Positions 1 to 6,555 of a stretch of 7,734 bases of DNA are shown one piece after another. The position numbers and the translations under genes are program-made. Source of the stretch: Prevotellaceae bacterium UBA1786 (GTDB lineage: Bacteria; Bacteroidota; Bacteroidia; Bacteroidales; Bacteroidaceae); NCBI GenBank assembly GCA_002314525.1, contig DCGE01000145.1:1-7734 (forward strand), given 5' to 3'. The notes under the pieces were generated by a model that saw nothing but the letters and a program-made list of their open reading frames with translations, searched no databases and was not told the origin of the DNA. Every line of letters starts with the position of its first letter. The first letter of the stretch is position 1.

Positions 1-4
1 CAAA

Positions 5-50
5 AGTGTTGCGGAATTAAGGATTTTATAATAGTGTTGCGGAATTAAGG
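5..50. repeat. 18-bp direct repeat, two perfect copies
   Basis: The unit AGTGTTGCGGAATTAAGG occurs at 5-22 and again, without mismatch, at 33-50, giving a 28-bp period. The 10-bp segments after each copy are similar AT-rich strings (attttataat and ctatttataa). The period is not a multiple of three and the unit contains in-frame stops, so this is not a protein repeat. The first copy lies four bases from the window edge, so more copies may exist upstream. The function is unknown: it could be a regulator site pair, the tail of an intergenic tandem array, or part of the 3' UTR of an upstream gene. Confidence 0.85.
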
Positions 51-58
51 CTATTTAT

Positions 59-88
59 AAAAAAGATGCGCGCATGTGCATCTTTTTT
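59..88 (+). terminator. Rho-independent terminator, probably bidirectional
   Basis: AAAAAAGATGC (59-69) is perfectly complementary to GCATCTTTTTT (78-88). The stem is 11 bp and can be extended inward by a G-U and a C-G pair, leaving a GCAT loop. A T-rich run continues to about 105. The A-tract on the left becomes a T-tract on the minus strand, so it may work in both directions. It most likely ends transcription of a gene left of the window and insulates the FAS1-susC-susD operon from it. Confidence 0.85.
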
Positions 89-122
89 CTTTTAATTATT
101 TTTTTATGTGATGAAAAAAATG

Positions 123-130
123 TAAATTTG
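123..130 (+). promoter_or_regulatory. Bacteroidetes-type -7 promoter element
   Basis: TAAATTTG matches the Bacteroidetes housekeeping -7 consensus TAnnTTTG exactly, and I see no other match between the terminator and the first start codon. The expected -33 TTTG is not clear; around 101-105 there is only a T-run, so that element is weak or absent. Transcription would begin near 136, giving a leader of about 80-85 nt before the ATG at 220. Its place just downstream of a terminator and upstream of a closely spaced operon supports the call. Confidence 0.6.
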
Positions 131-219
131 TAGCGAATTATGGCAAGAATAGTGCTGAAGAAAAAATATTAACTATACACAATTTCAATTATTACAAACT
201 TAATTAATTCAAACTCATT

Positions 220-3123
220 ATGAACAAACGCATTAGCAAGGTAAGATTCAGTGGCTTTTCAGCTATCTGTTTAGTCTCACTCTGCATTTCTTTTGTCGGA
301 TGTAAGGACGAATACAAGTATGATGACGAAAAGCCATCATTCCTCGGCCAAAGCATCTATGAGGAAATGGTTGAGAGAGGTACCTACAAGAACTTCGTCA
401 AGTTAGTTGACGATCTGGATTATGCGGAAGTATTGAGGAAGACAGGTAGCAAGACATTGTTCGTCGCTGACGACGATGCTTTCGCTGAATTCTTCAAGAG
501 CAACGACTGGGGTGTGAAGTCCTATGCAGATCTTTCACTCTCCCAGAAGAAACTGTTGTTCAACTCTGCAATGATTAACAACGCCTACTTGCTTGAAATG
601 ATGTCAAGCACTCAGGGTCCGGTAAAGGGTGAATGTCTCCGCAGAGAGACTGCCGCTGACGTAACAGACTCAGTGCCTCATTTCCTTGCAGAAGAATTGC
701 CTATCTCGTACAACGAAGAGGACAAAGACTACTGGGCACGATTCCGTGATCCTGCAAAAGGCGGCATCTATCTGGCACTTGATGCATCAAGTCCTATGAT
801 GACCCACTTCCTGCCTGCTCAGATGCAGAACTACAACATCACAGACAACGACTTCGAAGTCATAGTTCGCGAAAAGCGCGATAAGAACGACGCGTTCATA
901 TATAACTGCAAGGTTCTTGAGCAGGACATCACATGTCAGAACGGTTACATCAACCGTCTCAACAAGGTGCTCGTAACACCTCCTAACATGGCAGAGGTTC
1001 TTCGCACAAACAAGAACACAAAGATCTTCAGTCATATGATTGACAGATTCTCTGCTCCGTTCTACAATGAAGACCTGACTAAGCGCTACAATCTGCTTCA
1101 TACCGACGCACAGGTTGACAGTGTGTATGAGAAGCGCTACTTCTCTCTTCAAGAGAATTTCTCTCTGAAGAATGACAAAGGCACTGATCCTAAGAACAAC
1201 CCATCGGGTAACGCAGTGAACTTCGGACTTAACTTCGACCCAGGTTGGAACGAATATCAGGCTGACAACAAATCTGCAAAGGAACAGGATATGGGTATCA
1301 TCTTTGCCCCTACGGACTCCACACTCTATGAATACTTCTTCAATACAGGTGGTAAGTTCCTTCTTGAAGCATACGCACCAGAGCTCATGAAGCAGGTAAC
1401 CGGACCTGATGACCTCGACAACATCTACAAGGCTCTTGACCAGATTCCGAGATCAGTAATCCAGGCTCTCACGAACAATCTCATGAAACTGTCCTTCAAC
1501 AATTCCGTTCCAAGTAAGTTCGAGACTATCAAGAACGACGCGCAGGACCCTATGTTCGGTGAAGACACCCAGACACACATTGATGGCATCTCTACAGTGA
1601 AGCTTGCCAGCAACGGAGCCATATATATCATGAAGGAAGTCATAGCTCCTGCCAAGTATGCTGCAGTAAGTGCCCCTGCATACGTTGCACAGGACATGCA
1701 CATCTTCAACTATGCAGTCAATCAGGCTACACTCGACATCGACTGTAACTTCTATGCCTACCTTCTCGCCATGAGTGCACGATTCAGTTTCTTCGTTCCA
1801 AAGGACGAAGGTTTCTGGTATATCGACCCTGCTTCATTCGCTCTTGAGAAGGGCAAGCAGCGTGCTCTCTACTTCGGCTGGAACTCCAAGACCAACAAGC
1901 CTACATGTACTGCATATCAGTATGACTATGACTTCACCACCGGCACCGGAGTAATCGGCAACAAACTCTCCAACGTGACTATCTCTGAGACCGAATGGAA
2001 GAACCGTCTCCGTGATATGCTTGAGACCCACACCATCGTCCACGAGGACAATACTGAGATCTCTGGTATCGACGAGACAAAGCATGGTATCGAATGCGAC
2101 AAGAGCTACTTCCTGTCAAAGAACGGTACTCCTATCTATGTTGAGAACGCCAAGAGCCGCCAGAACGGATGTACTGTCCAGGGTGGTTTCCAACTGATGG
2201 TTGACAGCGTTGCCAACGTAATCCGCTTCGACAATAAGGCAAGAAACGCCGACGGTACTGGATACGGAAACGGTTTCGCTTATGAGCTTGACCGTCCTAT
2301 CATACCTACGATCGAGAGTGTTTACAGTGTCATGTATAACGACTCTACATCATTCGGAGAGTTCTTCAACCTCTGCCAGACAGATGCAGAAGTACTCAAG
2401 GAAGTAGGCATTTCGACTACAGCAGACCAGAAGAAGTATATGATATTCATCAACAGCAATGGTCTTCCTGCATATGACAAGGCTGATGGTACTCAGGTTG
2501 CAACAGCTACTAACGTGAAGTTATTCAACAATTTCCGCTACACTGTTTACGTTCCGACAAACGACCTGATCATAGATGCCATCGAGAACAAGGGACTTCC
2601 TACATGGCAGCAGATGCGCGACCTTCTCTATCTTGACAATATCGAAGAACGTCCTGAATGGACAGAAGAAGAGGAAGCAGCCGTCAAGGAAAAGGTAAAG
2701 ACAATGGCAACAGTCCTCGTAAACTTCATCAAGAACCACTTCCAGGATAATGCCATCTTCGCTGACCAGCCAGTTCTGAAGCCTACAAAATACGAGACTT
2801 CTACCCTTCAGCTTGACGAAGAAGGTAATCCTTCTGTCTATGCAAAGGTAACTGTATCTTCTGACGGCAACGGAACTCTCTACGTAAGCGACAACAACTC
2901 GAAACTCAGCAAGGTAGTAGGAGAAAAGAACATCATCACACGTGACTACAATCTTGACTCATCATCCAAACCTACCAAGATCAACGCTTCTTCAACTGCT
3001 GTAGTTCACAGCATCGACGGTATCCTCGACTACAAGAAGTATGCCAACGGACGCTACGACTCAGACTTTGCAAACTCTGCAGCATGCAAGAAATATATGA
3101 AGCAATATAGATTAGTTGAATAA
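220..3123 (+). CDS. Surface lipoprotein with four fasciclin (FAS1) modules
   Basis: This is a probable outer-membrane lipoprotein of 967 aa built from tandem FAS1 domains, a fold generally linked to adhesion and ligand binding. A hydrophobic signal segment (about 12-26) ends in a lipobox FVGC with Cys28 as the lipidation site. The following KDEYKYDDE is acidic and fits the Bacteroidetes lipoprotein export signal, which predicts display on the cell surface. Four modules can be marked by their H1-like and H2-like motifs: module 1 about 41-253 (TLFVADDDAF at 79-88, NGYINRLNKVL at 241-251); module 2 about 256-478 (IIFAPTDSTL at 360-369, NGAIYIMKEVI at 465-475); module 3 about 488-695 (FSFFVPKDE at 522-530, NGFAYELD at 684-691); module 4 about 699-945 (YTVYVPTND at 774-782, VVHSIDGIL at 928-936). 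The ATG is preceded by AT-rich sequence without a Shine-Dalgarno, as is common in this phylum. The stop is 17 nt before susC, so the two are co-transcribed. The ligand is unknown. The FAS1 assignment comes from motif reading, and modules 3 and 4 are the most diverged. Confidence 0.85.
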   Translation: MNKRISKVRFSGFSAICLVSLCISFVGCKDEYKYDDEKPSFLGQSIYEEMVERGTYKNFVKLVDDLDYAEVLRKTGSKTLFVADDDAFAEFFKSNDWGVKSYADLSLSQKKLLFNSAMINNAYLLEMMSSTQGPVKGECLRRETAADVTDSVPHFLAEELPISYNEEDKDYWARFRDPAKGGIYLALDASSPMMTHFLPAQMQNYNITDNDFEVIVREKRDKNDAFIYNCKVLEQDITCQNGYINRLNKVLVTPPNMAEVLRTNKNTKIFSHMIDRFSAPFYNEDLTKRYNLLHTDAQVDSVYEKRYFSLQENFSLKNDKGTDPKNNPSGNAVNFGLNFDPGWNEYQADNKSAKEQDMGIIFAPTDSTLYEYFFNTGGKFLLEAYAPELMKQVTGPDDLDNIYKALDQIPRSVIQALTNNLMKLSFNNSVPSKFETIKNDAQDPMFGEDTQTHIDGISTVKLASNGAIYIMKEVIAPAKYAAVSAPAYVAQDMHIFNYAVNQATLDIDCNFYAYLLAMSARFSFFVPKDEGFWYIDPASFALEKGKQRALYFGWNSKTNKPTCTAYQYDYDFTTGTGVIGNKLSNVTISETEWKNRLRDMLETHTIVHEDNTEISGIDETKHGIECDKSYFLSKNGTPIYVENAKSRQNGCTVQGGFQLMVDSVANVIRFDNKARNADGTGYGNGFAYELDRPIIPTIESVYSVMYNDSTSFGEFFNLCQTDAEVLKEVGISTTADQKKYMIFINSNGLPAYDKADGTQVATATNVKLFNNFRYTVYVPTNDLIIDAIENKGLPTWQQMRDLLYLDNIEERPEWTEEEEAAVKEKVKTMATVLVNFIKNHFQDNAIFADQPVLKPTKYETSTLQLDEEGNPSVYAKVTVSSDGNGTLYVSDNNSKLSKVVGEKNIITRDYNLDSSSKPTKINASSTAVVHSIDGILDYKKYANGRYDSDFANSAACKKYMKQYRLVE

Positions 3124-3140
3124 GATAAACTGATGGAATT

Positions 3141-6100
3141 ATGAAAAAGATATTATTTTTAGTTTTAGCACTTGCTATCAGCACTAACTTATTCGCACAA
3201 GTTAAGCCAGGCGATATCATCAGTGGTAATGTATCCGACGATATCGATGTTATTATGTCAGCAAACGTCGTAGAGCTTGACGCCAATAAGCGTATCGTAG
3301 CTCACGGCGTAACAGATATGAACGGTAACTTCTCTTTCAAATGCGTCAGTCCTAAGCACAGACTTCAGGTTACTTACGTAGGACTTGAGACAGTAAACCT
3401 CCCTATCGACCGTAAGGTTTTCAAGATTAAGATGAAGAGCAAGACTCAGATCAAGGAAACCGTCATCAAGGCGAAGAAGAAGGAAGTACAGAGTACTGGT
3501 ATGTCAATCCCTATGAAGGAAATCTCAGTTGCCACTCAGACCATGAGCATGGAAGAAGTGGAAGGTCTCTCCTTCACATCTGTTGACGAGGCACTTCAAG
3601 GTAAGATCGCCGGTCTCGATATCATCGCAAACTCAGGTAACCTCGGTGCAGGTACCAGCATGCGACTCCGTGGTGTCAGCACCATCAACGGTAGTGCAGA
3701 ACCACTCATCGTAGTCGATGGCAACATATTCGACCTTCCTGACGACGTGAGCCAGGTTGACTTCAACGACCTCGACAATGAAGAGCAGTTCGCTACCCTT
3801 CTCTCTGTCAACCCAGAGGACATCAAGGAAATCAAGGTACTGAAGGACGCTGCTGCATCTGCAATATGGGGTGCACGCGGTGCCAACGGTGTATTGGAAA
3901 TCACAACCAAGCGTGGTACTACAGGTCCGACACAGATCAACTTCCGCTACGGCTTTACCGGTAAGTGGATGCCTGCAGGACTTAACATGCTCGACGGTGA
4001 CGGCTACACCATGATGCTCAAGGAGGCTTACTTCAATCCTAAGCAGAGCAGTGAGACATCCGACATGGTCGAGCTCAACTACGACCAGAGCCGTCCGATG
4101 TACTACTACAACTTCAACAAGAACACCGACTGGGCAGATGAGGTAAGTCAGTTCGGACAGACTCACAACTACTACATCACTCTCAACGGTGGTGGTGAGA
4201 AAGCCAAGTTCCGTATCTCAGGTGGTTATGACCATGAAACAGGTACAATCATCAAACAGGTACTCGATCGTTTCTCTACTCGTGTCGTTCTTGACTACGA
4301 CGTATCAGACCGTATCCGTTTCTCAACAAACTTCGCTTTGACATATACAAAGAACCATCGTAACTACGACAACATCCTCGGAAAGGCATATAACGCAATG
4401 CCTAACATGAGTGTTATGGAATACGATGAGAACGGACAACTCACAGGCGGATACTACAATTTCCTCCCTACCTATGGCTCTGCAGGCAATGTTCCTGACG
4501 GATATTCTTCTTATTACCTCAGCGACATGAAGAGCAACGGCAACCCTGTTGCCAATGCAAATCTTGCATGGCATGACCAGAGCACATACCGTATCAGTCC
4601 TCAGTTCAACCTGCGCTACAAGCTCCTCGGTAAGGACGACGAATCACATCAGCTCGACCTCAACGCAGAAGTCTATATGGATATCTACAACGAGTCAAAC
4701 GACAAATACTATCCTGCAGCCCTCACAACTGAGACATGGAACAACGGTTCCGTTAACCAGACTTCAAACAGTGAATATAAGAGTCTCGGCTTTACCAACA
4801 AGGAATCCCTCATCTTCACTCCTCACTTCAACAATGAGAATGTATGGATGCAGCTCATGGGACGCTTCGAGTTCTCTACAGGTAACGGTAACGGACAGAA
4901 CTACGGAAAGAACCATGTTCCAACTGGTTTAACATCACCTATTGCCGACGGTTACCTTACAAGCGGCGGTGCTTCAAGCTCAAGCGAATGGAAGAGTGCA
5001 GCATGGCTCGGTTCATACCACCTTGGTCTCTTCGACAGCCGCTATGCATTCGACATTACTGTCCGCGGTGACGGTTCAACAAAGTTCGGTGCAGGCAAGA
5101 AATGGGGTATCTATCCAGGTATCTCTGGTCGTTGGAACATCAGCGAGGAACCATTCTTCACAAAAGCAGAATGGACTAAGTTCATCTCCCTGCTCTCATT
5201 CCGTCCGAGCTGGGGTCGCGTAGGTCGTGCACCAGGTAGCGAATACCTTATGTATAATAAATATGCAGACTTCGGTACTTACGGATCAGGAAGCCAGTCG
5301 ATGGCATCTATCGCTCCGAACAACCTCCGACTAACCGACATCAGGTGGGAGACAGTCGAGTCATGGAACCTCGGTGCCAACCTCGGTCTCTTTGACGACA
5401 AGCTCTCATTCAACTTCGACTACTACAACAAGAAGACTTCCGACCTTCTCATGTCAGGTGTTGCAATTCCTAACACAACAGGTTACGGCAGTCTCTCTTG
5501 GAAGAACGTAGGCGAACTCAAGAACGAAGGTTGGGAACTCTACATCAATGGCCGCCGTTTCATCAAGGCCGGTAAGTTCTCAATGGATGCATACGTCAAC
5601 TTCGCACAGAACATCAACACCATCCTTGAAATGGACAAGACAGTCCTCTCAAGCATGAACCCTGACTACAACTATAAAAACGGCACATATCTCCAGCGTA
5701 TCCAGATCGGCAATGCTGTAGGTTCTATCTACGGTTTCCGCTACAAGGGTGTCTATGCATACGACTATGAACACAGCGGATACACGGATGAGTCATGGAA
5801 CACATATGGTGATAATACAGCAAAGGCAGCGGCTGAACGCGGCGACAACGGAACATGTCCTGTTGCCCGTGATGCCAACGGCAACATCCTCTATGATGCA
5901 AAGGGCAAGCCGCTCCACATGTACTTCGACTACGACGGAAACAACTACGAGTTCCAAGGTGGTGACGCCATCTACGAAGATATCAACCATGATGGTCAGA
6001 TCAACGAACTTGACATCGTCTATCTCGGTAATTCAAACCCTACTTTCAATGGTGGTTTCGGTCTCACGTTCAATTACGCACAGTGGTCTCTGAAGCTCTC

Positions 6101-6539
6101 CTTCAACTTCCGTGCAGGAAACCAGATCGTCAACATGGCACGTCTGAATAACGAGTCAATGCGTGACAACAAGAACCAGAGTCAGGCAGTTGCATGGCGT
6201 TGGCGTAAGAACGGTGACGACACATGGATTCCACGTGCAATGAACGCAGGTCTCGGTGTAAACTCATACAACTCTCTCGGAAGTGACCGCTATGTAGAAG
6301 ATGGTGACTACCTCCGTCTGCAGTATGCTCAGCTTAACTACAACTTCGACGCAAAGACACTTAAGCCTATCGGTGTGAAGAGTGTACGTCTGTCACTCTC
6401 CGCACAGAACATCTTCTGTCTGACCAAATATACAGGTATCGACCCAGAAGTAGGTTACGGTACATGGGGTGTTTGCTACGACAACAACAAGACGCCTCGA
6501 AGCAAGCAGTTCACATTTAACATTAACATTGGATTCTAA
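3141..6539 (+). CDS. SusC/RagA-family TonB-dependent outer-membrane transporter
   Basis: This is a complete 22-strand-type TonB-dependent transporter, 1132 aa, within the usual SusC size. The signal peptide MKKILFLVLALAISTNLFA is probably cut before Gln20. Residues about 25-100 form a divergent carboxypeptidase-regulatory-like beta domain (VTDMNGNFSFK is recognisable). The Ton-box region is ETVIKAKKK (106-114) instead of the common DEVVVTGYG type. The plug (about 130-260) carries the family signatures LQGKIAGLDI (152-161), MRLRGVS (174-180), PLIVVDG (188-194) and VLKDAAASAIWGARGANGV (233-251). An acidic stretch of about 30 residues separates VVDG from NPEDI, and Trp243 replaces the usual Tyr of AIYG. 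Late in the barrel is a calcium-type loop DINHDGQINELD (947-958), common in SusC proteins. The chain ends in FNINIGF with a C-terminal Phe, as expected for insertion by the BAM complex. It should import a ligand delivered by the SusD partner encoded 16 nt downstream, powered by TonB-ExbBD. The substrate cannot be deduced. Confidence 0.97.
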   Translation: MKKILFLVLALAISTNLFAQVKPGDIISGNVSDDIDVIMSANVVELDANKRIVAHGVTDMNGNFSFKCVSPKHRLQVTYVGLETVNLPIDRKVFKIKMKSKTQIKETVIKAKKKEVQSTGMSIPMKEISVATQTMSMEEVEGLSFTSVDEALQGKIAGLDIIANSGNLGAGTSMRLRGVSTINGSAEPLIVVDGNIFDLPDDVSQVDFNDLDNEEQFATLLSVNPEDIKEIKVLKDAAASAIWGARGANGVLEITTKRGTTGPTQINFRYGFTGKWMPAGLNMLDGDGYTMMLKEAYFNPKQSSETSDMVELNYDQSRPMYYYNFNKNTDWADEVSQFGQTHNYYITLNGGGEKAKFRISGGYDHETGTIIKQVLDRFSTRVVLDYDVSDRIRFSTNFALTYTKNHRNYDNILGKAYNAMPNMSVMEYDENGQLTGGYYNFLPTYGSAGNVPDGYSSYYLSDMKSNGNPVANANLAWHDQSTYRISPQFNLRYKLLGKDDESHQLDLNAEVYMDIYNESNDKYYPAALTTETWNNGSVNQTSNSEYKSLGFTNKESLIFTPHFNNENVWMQLMGRFEFSTGNGNGQNYGKNHVPTGLTSPIADGYLTSGGASSSSEWKSAAWLGSYHLGLFDSRYAFDITVRGDGSTKFGAGKKWGIYPGISGRWNISEEPFFTKAEWTKFISLLSFRPSWGRVGRAPGSEYLMYNKYADFGTYGSGSQSMASIAPNNLRLTDIRWETVESWNLGANLGLFDDKLSFNFDYYNKKTSDLLMSGVAIPNTTGYGSLSWKNVGELKNEGWELYINGRRFIKAGKFSMDAYVNFAQNINTILEMDKTVLSSMNPDYNYKNGTYLQRIQIGNAVGSIYGFRYKGVYAYDYEHSGYTDESWNTYGDNTAKAAAERGDNGTCPVARDANGNILYDAKGKPLHMYFDYDGNNYEFQGGDAIYEDINHDGQINELDIVYLGNSNPTFNGGFGLTFNYAQWSLKLSFNFRAGNQIVNMARLNNESMRDNKNQSQAVAWRWRKNGDDTWIPRAMNAGLGVNSYNSLGSDRYVEDGDYLRLQYAQLNYNFDAKTLKPIGVKSVRLSLSAQNIFCLTKYTGIDPEVGYGTWGVCYDNNKTPRSKQFTFNINIGF

Positions 6540-6542
6540 TAT

Positions 6543-6547
6543 GGAGG
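6543..6547 (+). promoter_or_regulatory. Shine-Dalgarno-like GGAGG that decides the susD start
   Basis: GGAGG lies 8 nt before the ATG at 6556 and only 2 nt before the in-frame ATG at 6550, and it overlaps the codons that would follow an ATG at 6541. Normal spacing therefore favours 6556. That start also gives a standard MKIKR lipoprotein leader and the ATTATGAA context seen at the other two genes. Shine-Dalgarno sites are not generally needed in Bacteroidetes, so this is supporting evidence only. Confidence 0.55.
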
Positions 6548-6555
6548 ATATGATT

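Noticed and set aside
5..50. CRISPR array remnant
   Set aside because: An 18-bp repeat with a 10-bp spacer is well outside CRISPR dimensions, the two spacers resemble each other, and no cas gene is visible.
131..219. Riboswitch or attenuator in the operon leader
   Set aside because: The leader is very AT-rich and I find only weak, scattered complementarity, such as GAATTA at 135-140 with TAATTC at 205-210. No known riboswitch core is visible.
787..1152. Minus-strand frame of 121 codons inside the FAS1 gene
   Set aside because: The opposite strand encodes the end of FAS1 module 1 and the start of module 2 with recognisable motifs. The antisense product looks like composition noise.
3133..3144. 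Tiny open frame ATG-GAA-TTA-TGA overlapping the susC start
   Set aside because: It has only three sense codons and no sign of translation signals. Coupling through it is conceivable but not supported by anything else in the sequence.
3633..4166. Minus-strand open frame of 177 codons inside susC
   Set aside because: It lies opposite the SusC plug, whose family motifs are clear in the plus frame. The translation is valine-rich and low in complexity, as expected from the antisense of C-ending codons, and it shows no recognisable domain.
4549..4932. Plus-strand frame of 127 codons overlapping the susC barrel
   Set aside because: It is a shifted frame of susC. The product is dominated by Ser and Thr with no family motif, while the main frame continues as a normal beta-barrel.
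6541..6555. susD starting at 6541 or 6550
   Set aside because: The GGAGG would be inside or too close to the start, and the leader would gain acidic residues before the lysines, which is unusual for a lipoprotein signal peptide.
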